A stretch of 64,000 nt of DNA from Dyadobacter koreensis (GCF_900108855.1 NZ_FNXY01000009.1:186001-250000); one strand, 5' to 3'; shown: positions 44,820 through 53,805, numbered from the stretch's first letter. Notes: generated by a model from the letters alone, not told the origin. Program-made: numbers and translations.

Positions 44820-45363
44820 TCTTCAACAGAAAATACTTGGACTTGTAAAAGACAGTTATTTACCCGAATACACAGATGAAAATTATTTTCACTCTGTCTC
44901 AAAATCTCTGAATCTGCAACTCGTCCGCGCTATTGCATTATGGTGGCGGCAAAATCACCTGGAAAGGTATTGCTTTTTTACAGCCCGTTTTCTCAAAGCA
45001 ACGGGCCAAATGGAAACCACCACAGCCCGCTATTTTCAAGCCAGTAATCACTCGTCGTTTATTGAAGAAACAGGACCTGATTTTTTACACTGGCTTTCCA
45101 AAAATACTATTGGACTGACCTCCATTATTGCCCGCTTCGAGCTTGGAATGATTGCTATTAATAAAAATGAGGTTTATGAAGACGAAATTTTCTGGCCGTG
45201 CGATCCTTTTCCAATTATCTATGGATTAGTTCAAAATGATTTATCTAATGAATCAATCCAGTCCGGAGAGTTTTGTATGACACTTTCTGATAAAATTATA
45301 GGATCGTTTGAAGTAGAAGAGATAAGTCCGTTTCAATTTCAGCCGATTCCACCTTACCTTTGA
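44794..45363 (+). CDS. MNIO partner protein (peptide-recognition role, DUF2063/TglI-like)
   Basis: This is a cytosolic protein of 189 residues that overlaps the DUF692 gene by 26 bases. It has LQLVRAIALWWRQNHLERYCFFTARFLKATGQ, a segment FHWLSK-like near 95-105 (DFLHWLSKNTIG), and a beta-rich end QFQPIPPYL. I recognise no catalytic motif. MNIO enzymes characteristically need a partner that binds the precursor leader (MbnC, TglI, BufC), and position and size fit that role. The sequence match to any one partner family is weak, so the assignment is from context. Confidence 0.55.
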   Translation: MKNHLPLADLQQKILGLVKDSYLPEYTDENYFHSVSKSLNLQLVRAIALWWRQNHLERYCFFTARFLKATGQMETTTARYFQASNHSSFIEETGPDFLHWLSKNTIGLTSIIARFELGMIAINKNEVYEDEIFWPCDPFPIIYGLVQNDLSNESIQSGEFCMTLSDKIIGSFEVEEISPFQFQPIPPYL

Positions 45364-45391
45364 AAATCTAATTATCGCAATCAAAGGAAAG

Positions 45392-47122
45392 ATGATAAAT
45401 CAGGAAACTAGCATATTGGCCCGCTCAAAAAGGGTATTTATAGGAGAAGAATTTGATCTGAAAAACTGGGATGATCTTCAGCCGTTCTATGATAATTTAA
45501 AAGCCAGAGAAATTAATTCTGTTTCGGATCTCCGTCAATGGTTTTTAGACAGGAGTGAACTTGAATCATATTTATCAGAAAATTTTGCATGGAGGTATAT
45601 CCGTCAGACTTGTGATACCGCTAACACAGGGTTAATCAATGCTTTACAATTTTTCATTACCGAAATTCAGCCAAAACTTGCCGAGTATGGAAATGAACTG
45701 GATAAAAAAGCGGTAGAAAGTAAGTATCTGAATGAATTGACAGATCAGGGATTTTCGATTACCATCCGTGGGATGAAAAAATCGATCGAATTGTTCCGCG
45801 AAGAAAATATTCCGCTTCAGACAGAAATGCAAACCGAAGAACGGCGTTACGGCGCCATAGCAGGTGCTATGACTGTTACGCTCGACGGTGAGGAAATGAC
45901 TTTGCAAAAAGCATCTGATCGCCTGCAGTCTACCGACAGAGCCATTCGGGAAGAAGCCTGGCGTGCAGTAGCGGAAAGACGTTATCAGGATCATGACGCA
46001 CTGGATGAACTGTTAAATAAGTTGGTAACCTTGCGCGACCAGGTTGGAAAAAATGCAGGTTTTGCTAATTACCGTGACTATATGTTCGCGGCAATGGGCC
46101 GTTTTGATTACACACCGGAAGATTGTTTCAACTTCCATTCCTCTGTAAAACAAGCAGTCGTTCCTTTATTGAATGCTATGGCAAATGCCAGAAAAAGTGC
46201 ATTGAATGTTGATCCGCTTCGGCCATGGGATACAAAAGTTGACCCAAAAGGACTTGCTCCATTAAAACCATTTAGCAGTGGCGAAGAGCTTCTTGACAAA
46301 ACAATTCGTTGTTTCAGCCGTCTTGATCCATTCCTTGGCAATTGTCTGCAGATCATGAAAAACATGAAACATCTCGATCTGGAATCAAGAAAAGGAAAAG
46401 CACCGGGAGGTTATAATTATCCGCTCGAAGAAATCGGAGTTCCATTTATTTTCATGAACGCAACCTCCAATCTTCGCGATATGATCACATTGTTACACGA
46501 GGGCGGACATGCTGTTCATTCGTTGGTAACGCGTGATCTTGCCCTTAATTCATTCAAACATACCCCGTCGGAAGTCGCTGAACTTGCTTCAATGTCGATG
46601 GAACTGATAACAATGGATTATTGGGACGAATTTTTTGACAATGATGAAGATCTTCGCCGTGCTAAAATTCAGCATCTTGAATCAATCATAGAAACGCTTC
46701 CCTGGGTTGCAACGGTTGATAAATTCCAGCATTGGATGTACGAAAACCCGACGCATACAGCTGAAGAACGCACCGATGCGTGGGTAAGAATTTACAAAGA
46801 ATTTACAGATGAAGTTTTAGACTGGTCAGGTCTTGAATCATTCAGGAAATATCTTTGGCAGCGCCAGCTTCATATCTACGAGGTTCCTTTTTACTATATA
46901 GAATACGGAATTGCGCAATTAGGGGCAATAGGAGTCTGGAAAAACTATCGTGAAAATCCTGAACTCGGCTTAAAAGGATATCTGGAAGCATTAAAAATGG
47001 GCTACACAGCACCAATTACGGATATATATGCGGCAGCAAATATTCCGTTTGATTTTTCTAAGAAATACATCACCGAGCTGATGCAATTTGTACATAATGA
47101 GTTAGAACGATTAAAAATTTAA
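45392..47122 (+). CDS. M3-family oligoendopeptidase (PepF-like)
   Basis: This is a zinc metallopeptidase of 576 residues, cytosolic because no signal peptide is present. The zinc site is H369-E370-x-x-H373 in LLHEGGHAVHSL, with a third ligand expected in the helix PSEVAELASMSMEL about 25 residues later. The C-terminal YEVPFYYIEYGIAQLGAIGVW segment is typical of the family, which cleaves short peptides. It begins 28 bases after the MNIO partner gene and may be co-transcribed, so it could trim the modified peptide. It may equally be a housekeeping peptidase. Confidence 0.9.
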   Translation: MINQETSILARSKRVFIGEEFDLKNWDDLQPFYDNLKAREINSVSDLRQWFLDRSELESYLSENFAWRYIRQTCDTANTGLINALQFFITEIQPKLAEYGNELDKKAVESKYLNELTDQGFSITIRGMKKSIELFREENIPLQTEMQTEERRYGAIAGAMTVTLDGEEMTLQKASDRLQSTDRAIREEAWRAVAERRYQDHDALDELLNKLVTLRDQVGKNAGFANYRDYMFAAMGRFDYTPEDCFNFHSSVKQAVVPLLNAMANARKSALNVDPLRPWDTKVDPKGLAPLKPFSSGEELLDKTIRCFSRLDPFLGNCLQIMKNMKHLDLESRKGKAPGGYNYPLEEIGVPFIFMNATSNLRDMITLLHEGGHAVHSLVTRDLALNSFKHTPSEVAELASMSMELITMDYWDEFFDNDEDLRRAKIQHLESIIETLPWVATVDKFQHWMYENPTHTAEERTDAWVRIYKEFTDEVLDWSGLESFRKYLWQRQLHIYEVPFYYIEYGIAQLGAIGVWKNYRENPELGLKGYLEALKMGYTAPITDIYAAANIPFDFSKKYITELMQFVHNELERLKI

Positions 47123-47140
47123 TAATTCATTTCCTAACCA

Positions 47141-47172
47141 TTTGGTGATTATGGAAAAGGCGGTTATTTTTG
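47141..47172 (+). promoter_or_regulatory. Promoter of the small lipoprotein gene
   Basis: TTTG at 47141-47144, a 20-base spacer and an exact TATTTTTG at 47165-47172 match the consensus. Transcription would begin near 47179. Confidence 0.75.
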
Positions 47173-47198
47173 TGCGTATTACTATGAACAGCAGAGAG

Positions 47199-47450
47199 AT
47201 GAAATTCAGTAAAATAGCCGCTTTTGTGGCATGTGTAGCATTGTTATCTTCTTGTGATTATCAAAAATATAACCACAAAGAGCAAAAAGACCCAAATGCA
47301 AACAATCAGTATGTTTACGGAGTAAGCCCTGATTCTTTGCCACGTCAGATGGCTAACAAATACGAAGCAAATCCTGAACTTGAACCACGTGTTGAAGCAA
47401 TTCGCGCTAAATTATACGGTGGATCTGGCAGTGCAGTAGTAAAACAATAG
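47199..47450 (+). CDS. Small predicted lipoprotein
   Basis: This is an 83-residue lipoprotein. The signal MKFSKIAAFVACVALLSSC has its lipobox at LSSC. The mature part is polar (YQKYNHKEQKDPNANNQYVYGVSPDSLPRQM) and ends with EPRVEAIRAKLYGG. I prefer the ATG at 47199: two earlier in-frame starts (47142 and 47184) lie within or immediately after the promoter at 47141-47172. It is a single-gene unit with its own promoter and terminator. I do not recognise the family. Confidence 0.75.
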   Translation: MKFSKIAAFVACVALLSSCDYQKYNHKEQKDPNANNQYVYGVSPDSLPRQMANKYEANPELEPRVEAIRAKLYGGSGSAVVKQ

Positions 47451-47483
47451 TACTGTCTCTTAACAGGTTAAGATTTATAAACA

Positions 47484-47516
47484 GGATATCCTCATTATTT
47501 GAGGATATCTTTTTTT
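47484..47516 (+). terminator. Terminator of the small lipoprotein gene
   Basis: GATATCCTCA and TGAGGATATC form a perfect 10-bp stem with loop TTATT, followed by seven T residues. Confidence 0.9.
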
Positions 47517-47541
47517 GTGCCTCGCCGTTTTAATCCTGAAC

Positions 47542-48885
47542 TTATGCAAGCAGGATATGAATTCCTTCTGTGAAGTAGTAGACAATATAAAGAAGTGATA
47601 TTGTCAGCATTGAAAGCGCACTTACATTAAATGCAAACTTTGATTTTTCTCTGACAAATTTTAATCCGGCATATAGAATCCAGATGATAGGGAAAAATGC
47701 CTGAAGAAATAATCTCGACTGAAAACATACCCAGACGTTGTATTTGCAACCGGCGATAATGACCAGTAATATACTCATTAATAGTATACTCAGCCACGCA
47801 GCCTCTTCCAGCCCCTTTTTAAAATTCTCACCGCTGCTTGATTTAAATTTCCCAAAAAACCTAAAGACAGAAAGCGATTTCAGGAATGCACCCAGCAGAA
47901 TTAATATCGATGGTAGAAGTCCGATGATATAAATTACGCTTCCTATATATTTAAAGGACGTTCTTGATCCTAATTCAAAACCATTCAGAGGTTCGCAGAA
48001 TTTGTACCAGAACGTGGCATAGAAAATAATTGGATACACATGTTCCAACATCGGATCTCCCTGAAAATAAGTTGGGAATTTAACCAGCTGCTTCAGGTTA
48101 AAGTATAGAAGACTTTTAATACCAATAAAAGTATTGGCAGGCATGTAATAGAAGAAGTCGATATTATGTGCAATTAGGCGATGTTCAGCATAATAATTTT
48201 CCAGATACTTATAGGAACCGAGAACCAGTGTTATAATTATAAAAAGAGCAAGGCGCCTAATGATTGATATGAGTGGTACATTTTTCTTCCAAAGCGATAG
48301 AATTACTACGAGGCCCAAAGATGGCCCAAAGGCTAAAAATGTTCCTTTTGTAAGTAATCCAAGACCAAGCAAAACAGCGATCAGTATCTCGTTTTTTAAT
48401 GTCGGGTTTTGGATATATCGGTGAAGTGCATAGAAAATATATGTTCCGAGGAAATAGGCCAGCGTGTCATTTGAAACATATAAGGAAAACGTAACAAATG
48501 AATGTAAAAAAACAGCCAGCAGAAAAGCCACATTTCTGACAACGATGTCCTCTAAAAGGTTTCTGCATAAAAGATAGAGCAGATACAGATTCCCGCATGC
48601 CAGCAACAACGAAAATATCTGAGTTATTTTCTGACTGTGAATGTTATCAAAATAAAAAAAGGGAAGTGAGAGCAAATAATAAAGAGGCGGGTGCATTGCA
48701 CAAAAAACCTCTCTTGTTAACGGTAATCTTCCTTTTTCCAGAATAAAATTAATTACTTCACCGTGCGCATCGACTCCAAAACCGGGTAGTGTGATGTAAA
48801 GAAAAAGCCTAAGTATGATACCAGCAAGTAATAGACGACTTAAAAAGTTATCTTTACCAAAAGCGGTAGATATTTGTCGAAACAT
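47542..48885 (-). CDS. Polytopic membrane glycosyltransferase-like protein (GT-C type)
   Basis: This is an inner-membrane protein of 447 residues with about eleven hydrophobic helices. The first loop after helix 1 carries GFGVDAHGEVINFI with acidic and His residues and is followed by FCAMHPPLYYLLSLPFFY, a layout seen in dolichyl-phosphate-mannose mannosyltransferase/ArnT-like GT-C enzymes. The ATG at 48885 (MFRQISTAFGKDNFLSRLL) is preferred over an in-frame start 34 codons earlier that adds a polar, unlikely N-terminus. It probably transfers a sugar from a lipid-linked donor on the periplasmic side. The family is inferred from topology and a few motifs. Confidence 0.65.
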   Translation of the reverse strand: MFRQISTAFGKDNFLSRLLLAGIILRLFLYITLPGFGVDAHGEVINFILEKGRLPLTREVFCAMHPPLYYLLSLPFFYFDNIHSQKITQIFSLLLACGNLYLLYLLCRNLLEDIVVRNVAFLLAVFLHSFVTFSLYVSNDTLAYFLGTYIFYALHRYIQNPTLKNEILIAVLLGLGLLTKGTFLAFGPSLGLVVILSLWKKNVPLISIIRRLALFIIITLVLGSYKYLENYYAEHRLIAHNIDFFYYMPANTFIGIKSLLYFNLKQLVKFPTYFQGDPMLEHVYPIIFYATFWYKFCEPLNGFELGSRTSFKYIGSVIYIIGLLPSILILLGAFLKSLSVFRFFGKFKSSSGENFKKGLEEAAWLSILLMSILLVIIAGCKYNVWVCFQSRLFLQAFFPIIWILYAGLKFVREKSKFAFNVSALSMLTISLLYIVYYFTEGIHILLA

Positions 48886-49358
48886 ATAGTATACAAAATC
48901 ACTATTAAAAATTCGAAGGGCATGACGCCTCTTACAAGTAGTTGCCGAACACCAAAAAAACACGGTTATCAAACCAGAATCGTCCACCAGATCCGGGCCG
49001 GCATTTTAAGTGTGTTATAATATTTCTTATTTTGGAAGCCTTTCTAACTTAATTGACGTTGGTAAAATAAATGGCTTTCGATGAGTAGGTGGAATATTTT
49101 GTAAAACTATACAAGTACGAAGTAGAATAGAAATTTTTCTGGCAAATAGGTTAATTATTTTGCCAATGGTCAAATTTTTACGCCGAATAACAAACCGAAG
49201 GTCACCTTTTTGATGAAATGAACAGTAATTTCGCAACCACTTAAGAAACGAGTTGGGATAATTGTCTGTTTTTATTTTACTTTACATCCTATAATATACA
49301 CATCTGAAATATAGTATTATTTTAATACCAAATTTTAAAACCGTATTTAATACTTAAT
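48886..49358. other. Gene-free AT-rich gap
   Basis: This 473-base gap separates two divergent genes. I see no conserved coding sequence. A short inverted repeat, GTATTA-TTT-TAATAC (near 49313-49327), is the only structure noted, and no exact TAnnTTTG box is placed for the downstream epimerase gene. Confidence 0.5.
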
Positions 49359-50432
49359 ATGAATATAGCATTGGTTACCGGCTCAGCCGGATTGATTGGA
49401 AGTGAGTCTGTTGCCTTCTTAGCTGATAAGTTTGACCTGGTTATTGGAGTTGATAATAATTTACGTGAATATTTCTTCGGAGCAGACGGAAATACTGCAT
49501 GGAACAAAAGCCGTATTGAATCTGCATACGCTAATTACAAACACTATTCTGCTGACATTCGTGAGGTAAGCCAGCTTGAACCGATTTTCAAAGAATACGG
49601 AAACGATATCAAGCTTATCATCCACGCAGCTGCACAACCTAGCCATGACTGGGCAGCACGCGAACCGTTTACTGACTTTGGTGTAAACGCCGTTGGAACA
49701 TTGAATATGTTGGAAATGACTCGCCTTCACACACCGGAAGCCGTGTTTATTTTCACGTCGACAAATAAGGTTTACGGGGACAATCCTAACTATCTGCCGC
49801 TTGTTGAGTTGGAAACACGTTGGGAAATCGACGAAAGTCATCCATATTTCAAAAATGGTATTGACGAAAAACATAGTATTGACCATACGAAACACTCGAT
49901 CTTTGGCGCTTCGAAAGTAGCCGCAGATATTATGGTGCAGGAATACGGCCGTTATTTCGGAATGAAAACAGCTGTTTTCCGTGGAGGATGTCTTACAGGT
50001 CCTAACCATTCAGGTGCTCAGCTGCACGGATTCCTTGCTTATTTGATGAAATGTGCGATTACTGGAAATCACTACACGATTTTTGGATATAAAGGAAAAC
50101 AGGTTCGTGATAATATTCACAGCCATGACCTTGTAAATATGTTCTGGCATTTCTATCAAAACCCGCGTCCGGGCGAAGTTTATAACGCAGGCGGTGGCCG
50201 TTTTGCAAACTGCTCAATGATCGAAGCAATCGCATTGTGCGAAAAAATTACAGGAAATAAACTTTCACATTCATACTCTGAAACAAACCGTATCGGTGAC
50301 CATATCTGGTATGTAAGTGATCTTTCTAAATTTAAAGAACACTATCCAGGCTGGAATTGGGAATATGGTCTTGTGGAAACGCTTACTCAAATCCATGACG
50401 GAATTTCGTCTCGTTTGGCAAGTGTAAAATAA
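49359..50432 (+). CDS. NAD-dependent epimerase/dehydratase, CDP-tyvelose-epimerase-like
   Basis: This is a short-chain nucleotide-sugar enzyme of 357 residues, cytosolic. The NAD site is GSAGLIGS at 8-15. Further landmarks are AAAQPSHDWAAREP, FTSTNKVYGDN (about 132-142), RGGCLTGPNHSGAQLHGFLAYL and KGKQVRDNIHSHDLVNMFWHFY. It resembles CDP-paratose 2-epimerase (RfbE/Tyv). The usual catalytic YxxxK is F182-G-A-S-K186, so Tyr is replaced by Phe (codon TTT). It heads a run of glycosyltransferase and membrane genes for surface glycan, from which a strong terminator at 50446 separates it. Confidence 0.82.
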   Translation: MNIALVTGSAGLIGSESVAFLADKFDLVIGVDNNLREYFFGADGNTAWNKSRIESAYANYKHYSADIREVSQLEPIFKEYGNDIKLIIHAAAQPSHDWAAREPFTDFGVNAVGTLNMLEMTRLHTPEAVFIFTSTNKVYGDNPNYLPLVELETRWEIDESHPYFKNGIDEKHSIDHTKHSIFGASKVAADIMVQEYGRYFGMKTAVFRGGCLTGPNHSGAQLHGFLAYLMKCAITGNHYTIFGYKGKQVRDNIHSHDLVNMFWHFYQNPRPGEVYNAGGGRFANCSMIEAIALCEKITGNKLSHSYSETNRIGDHIWYVSDLSKFKEHYPGWNWEYGLVETLTQIHDGISSRLASVK

Positions 50433-50445
50433 TATGTTAATCCTT

Positions 50446-50494
50446 ATAACCTCCGAACCAGTTAAATCCTTTTACTTGTTCGGAGGTTATTTTC
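50446..50494 (+). terminator. Terminator after the epimerase gene
   Basis: A perfect 13-bp stem (ATAACCTCCGAAC and its complement) with a 19-base loop is followed by TTTCTT. Confidence 0.8.
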
Positions 50495-50503
50495 TTCACC
50501 ACT

Positions 50504-51451
50504 ATGCCGGAAAACTTTGTAATTATTATACCTCAGTACAATGACTGGGAGGCGCTTAATCTGCTGATCACGAAAATAAACACAGATTTAAACCCTTCCG
50601 TGCTGAAAAATGCGTCCATACTCGTGGTAGATGATTGTTCTGCAAAGGACCGGACAGAACCTTTCGTACCTTTCGGTGGAAAAGCAATTCAGGTATTACG
50701 TCTTTACCGCAATCTCGGCCATCAGAAAGCAATAGCCATCGGACTTTCCTATGTGGCTGAAAATATTAATTGTGACAAAGTAGTCGTGATGGATGCAGAC
50801 GGGGAAGATGCTCCTTCTGACATCAATAAGCTGGTTGCCAGATCTCTTGAAGTTCCAGGAAAAATCATTTTCGCCCAACGAAATAAACGTACGGAGAACT
50901 TCCTGTTCAGATTTTTCTATGTAATCTATAAGTCTGTATTTAAACTACTTACAGGAAAAGTAATAACATTTGGCAATTTCAGTATCATTCCCCAAAACAG
51001 ACTTCAAAACCTGGTTCGGGTTTCTGAAATCTGGAACAATTATCCAGGCGGTATTATCAAATCCAGAATTCCTTATGATTCGGTATTAACGGATCGTGCC
51101 ACTCGTCTGGCTGGCGAAAGCAAAATGAATTTTGTTTCACTAGTATTACATGGATTAAGCGCAATATCGGTTTTGGTTGATACAACAGCCGTTCGGATTC
51201 TGATCTTTTCGATGTTCATGTCAGGCCTCGCTTTTGCATTTATCGGAATTATTCTATTCCTGAAACTAATCGGAAATGCAACGCCCGGGTGGGCATCGAC
51301 ATTGGGTAGCACCTTAATTATCCTGATGCTCCAATCGTTTCTGATCTCCTTATTTCTGGTATTTATGGTACTGCAATATCGTTCGCAGCAACATTTCATT
51401 CCAGCCATTCATTACCGTGATTTTGTAGAAAAAGTAGATACAATCAACTAG
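50504..51451 (+). CDS. Family 2 glycosyltransferase with two C-terminal membrane helices
   Basis: This is a GT2 enzyme of 315 residues, DPM1/GtrB-like. The N-terminal GT-A domain has FVIIIPQYNDWEAL, ILVVDDCS, LRLYRNLGHQKAIAIGLSYV and VVMDADGEDAPSDI (DxD motif). Two hydrophobic helices lie at about 229-255 and 266-290 (LIFSMFMSGLAFAFIGIILFL, LIILMLQSFLISLFLVFMVL). Such proteins load a sugar onto a polyprenyl phosphate that a membrane GT-C enzyme then uses. The next gene, 6 bases downstream, encodes a membrane protein of that type. Confidence 0.88.
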   Translation: MPENFVIIIPQYNDWEALNLLITKINTDLNPSVLKNASILVVDDCSAKDRTEPFVPFGGKAIQVLRLYRNLGHQKAIAIGLSYVAENINCDKVVVMDADGEDAPSDINKLVARSLEVPGKIIFAQRNKRTENFLFRFFYVIYKSVFKLLTGKVITFGNFSIIPQNRLQNLVRVSEIWNNYPGGIIKSRIPYDSVLTDRATRLAGESKMNFVSLVLHGLSAISVLVDTTAVRILIFSMFMSGLAFAFIGIILFLKLIGNATPGWASTLGSTLIILMLQSFLISLFLVFMVLQYRSQQHFIPAIHYRDFVEKVDTIN

Positions 51452-51457
51452 GATCGT

Positions 51458-53122
51458 ATGCTTACTTTCGACAATTCCCCGACAGTTTATTGGTTTCTAG
51501 GATATCTGCTTGGCGGAATTGTGATTCTGGCAAGTGCATATCAAAAAGTGCCCGGAAAGGTATTTCTGGTTCTTTGTATCGTGTTACTTGCGTTTATGAG
51601 AATGCCGGCAATTGTATTTAACCGGGAACTCAACGCAGACGAAAGCCAGATGCTAAGTCACGCCATTACACTACATCAGGATCCTGTTTACTGGCGCTCC
51701 GTCGATGGTACAACGATTGGCCCTCTCGATAATTACCTTCTGGTCATTCCAAAAGTATTTGGCTTTCAAATTAACTACACATCCGGTAGGGTGATGGGTT
51801 TGCTATGCTGTATTGGAGCTTTGCTTTTTGTTTTTTCAGCAATGAAAAAATGGTTTGGAGAATCGACTGCGCGCGTGGCATTTGTTGCGCCGGTTATATT
51901 CCTTGCTTTTACACAGGAAAATGATTTTGTCCACTATTCTTCGGAACAGCTTCCGGTTTTTCTTCTCGCATCCATAATCTGGATGCTTTCAAAAATTACA
52001 GACAGTAAACAAATTTCGTCATCCACAACCTTTTTCTTAGGTCTGGCGGCAGGAATGATGCCTTTTGCAAAACTTCAATCGGTACCTCAGGCAATGGTTG
52101 TGGTTTTAGCTGCATGCTTGCTTTGTTATCAATTTTATAGCAGAACAAGGAAACTTAAACCGTTGATATTTTTGATTATTGGAGGATTAACATTTCCAAT
52201 TTTACTATTGCTGTGGATTCTTGGCAATAACATTTTTCAGGACTTCATTGACTTCTATATTCTTGGAAATGCGATTTATGCAGGTGGAAGCACTTTCGCG
52301 GAAATCCCCTCCCAGTTTATCAAGCTGGTTTCACTAAGTTATGATTTCAGCATTTACACGCTGGTTTTGCTTATCCCAATCACTTTCGGCTTGATTCAGG
52401 CATTTCGTCCATACCCGGTGAGCAAAAAAGCAGCTGATTTTCTGATCCCGGCTACGATATTATTGCTTGTTCTGACTTCAATATATTCGTCGACCAAATC
52501 CGGTAACAGCTTTATACATTATCTCAATTTTTGCATTTATCCGTGGATACTGCTGGCCGCATATGGTATCAAACCACGCAGTCAATGGTTCATTGTCGCG
52601 CCCTTTGTTCTGCTTTTCTGGTTTGCCGGAAATGACGCACTGTCTTACAGACGCGAACATCGTCTGAATGCTTTTGAATCAGTAAATGGCTTGAATAAAC
52701 TTGATAAAAGTCCTGTTGTTGTCGCATTAAGCAAGTATACCAAGCCAGGAGATTATATGGTTGTCTGGGGCTGGCAGTGCAAATATTATGTTGAAGCCCA
52801 GCTTGCGCAGGGAACAGCGGAAAACCACTCGGAACGCTCCATTTTTAAACATCCGATGCAGGAAAAATATCTTGGACGCTACCTAAGCGATTTGCAAAGG
52901 ACAAAACCAGCAGTTATTTTGGATGCTGTCGGGATTTACAGCTTGTGGGTGCAGGATAAAAAAACGCAGGGAATTGACAATTTCCCTGCGGTGGCTGACT
53001 ATGTTCATCAACATTATACTTTAGTGTCAACAATTGATGATGTAACGCTTTATGTGCGGAAAGACCGGCTTGTTACTCAGCAAGCAATTGTTCTCCCGAC
53101 CCTTGCAGCAATAAATCGCTGA
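51458..53122 (+). CDS. Polytopic membrane protein, probable GT-C glycosyltransferase
   Basis: This inner-membrane protein of 554 residues has about twelve helices and a C-terminal soluble domain of about 130 residues (from VNGLNKLDKSPVVVALSKY). An acidic pattern after the first helices (NRELNADESQMLSHAITLHQDPVYW) resembles the catalytic loop of PMT/ArnT-type glycosyltransferases. It follows the GT2 gene by 6 bases, so the pair may build and transfer a lipid-linked sugar. Its last 50 bases overlap the convergent Rrf2 gene. Function is inferred from topology and neighbours. Confidence 0.6.
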   Translation: MLTFDNSPTVYWFLGYLLGGIVILASAYQKVPGKVFLVLCIVLLAFMRMPAIVFNRELNADESQMLSHAITLHQDPVYWRSVDGTTIGPLDNYLLVIPKVFGFQINYTSGRVMGLLCCIGALLFVFSAMKKWFGESTARVAFVAPVIFLAFTQENDFVHYSSEQLPVFLLASIIWMLSKITDSKQISSSTTFFLGLAAGMMPFAKLQSVPQAMVVVLAACLLCYQFYSRTRKLKPLIFLIIGGLTFPILLLLWILGNNIFQDFIDFYILGNAIYAGGSTFAEIPSQFIKLVSLSYDFSIYTLVLLIPITFGLIQAFRPYPVSKKAADFLIPATILLLVLTSIYSSTKSGNSFIHYLNFCIYPWILLAAYGIKPRSQWFIVAPFVLLFWFAGNDALSYRREHRLNAFESVNGLNKLDKSPVVVALSKYTKPGDYMVVWGWQCKYYVEAQLAQGTAENHSERSIFKHPMQEKYLGRYLSDLQRTKPAVILDAVGIYSLWVQDKKTQGIDNFPAVADYVHQHYTLVSTIDDVTLYVRKDRLVTQQAIVLPTLAAINR

Positions 53123-53513
53123 GGGTAGTCTGGTCTAAAACTGCAAGGTTTGCATCTCTCCATTTTTCCAAAACTGAACGCAGGCTGCATGTTTCCTCAT
53201 CTTTACAGTCATCACATTTTCCGTAGAAAAACATGGAAACGCAAAGTGCAGGCGCAATAGGTCCGTCAATAATTCTGAGTACTTTTGAGAAACTGACTTC
53301 GTTTGGTGGAATCCTCAACAAATAACCTCCACCTTTTCCTTTCTGACTTTGAAGTACTCCGTTGTTCCGTAAATCCAGCAAAATTGCTTCCAGGAATTTT
53401 TTGGGAATTCTTTCTTTTTCTGCGATATACGAAATCAAAACCGGGCCTTTCCCGAATTGTTCCGCCAACACTTTAAGCGCTTTTAGAGCGTACTTTGCTT
53501 TCTTTGATATCAT
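53073..53513 (-). CDS. Rrf2-family transcriptional regulator
   Basis: This is a DNA-binding regulator of 146 residues. The winged helix occupies the first 80 residues (KKAKYALKALKVLAEQFGKGPVLISYIAEKERIPKKFLEAILLDLRNNGVLQSQKGKGGGYLL). The C-terminal part has four cysteines in LCVSMFFYGKCDDCKDEETC, a spacing like the Fe-S ligand region of IscR/NsrR relatives, so it may sense redox, NO or Fe-S status. Its 3' end overlaps the convergent membrane-protein gene by 50 bases. It lies divergent from the metzincin-like gene across a 292-base gap containing a long inverted repeat. Confidence 0.9.
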   Translation of the reverse strand: MISKKAKYALKALKVLAEQFGKGPVLISYIAEKERIPKKFLEAILLDLRNNGVLQSQKGKGGGYLLRIPPNEVSFSKVLRIIDGPIAPALCVSMFFYGKCDDCKDEETCSLRSVLEKWRDANLAVLDQTTLSDLLLQGSGEQLLAE

Positions 53514-53681
53514 TGTTGATAAGTATACTGAAATTTCGCCAATAACGAATCCACATAGATTTTATAATACTATATCTTCCATGTAATTCATCTACTAAAC
53601 TGAGCTGCTTATTGTAAGAACAAAAAATATTCAGTTTTTATTCACTATTGAATTGTGTATCAGAACGTCCAATTTCAATTA

Positions 53682-53728
53682 AGTAGTCAAGTAAGTATAA
53701 TTTTATAAAATAATCTACTTACTCTACT
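53682..53728. repeat. Inverted repeat in the Rrf2/metzincin gap
   Basis: AGTAGTCAAGTAAGTA (53682-53697) faces TACTTACTCTACT (53716-53728). The arms pair except for a three-base insertion in the left arm. It may be a regulatory site for the Rrf2 protein or the metzincin-like gene. Confidence 0.45.
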
Positions 53729-53805
53729 AATTTATAGACTTTTCAAACTAATTTGTAATAAATACAAATATCGAAATCAAACTCCCCACTGTTTCCACAC
53801 ACACC

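Noticed and set aside
47541..47557. Partial match to the fad operator (TTATGCAAGCAGGATA)
   Set aside because: The right arm does not match, and it lies inside the 3' end of a coding sequence on the minus strand.
49027..49236. A 69-residue open frame on the minus strand in the gap between the GT-C gene and the epimerase gene
   Set aside because: It has no recognisable domain, lies in an AT-rich region and lacks a convincing start or promoter.
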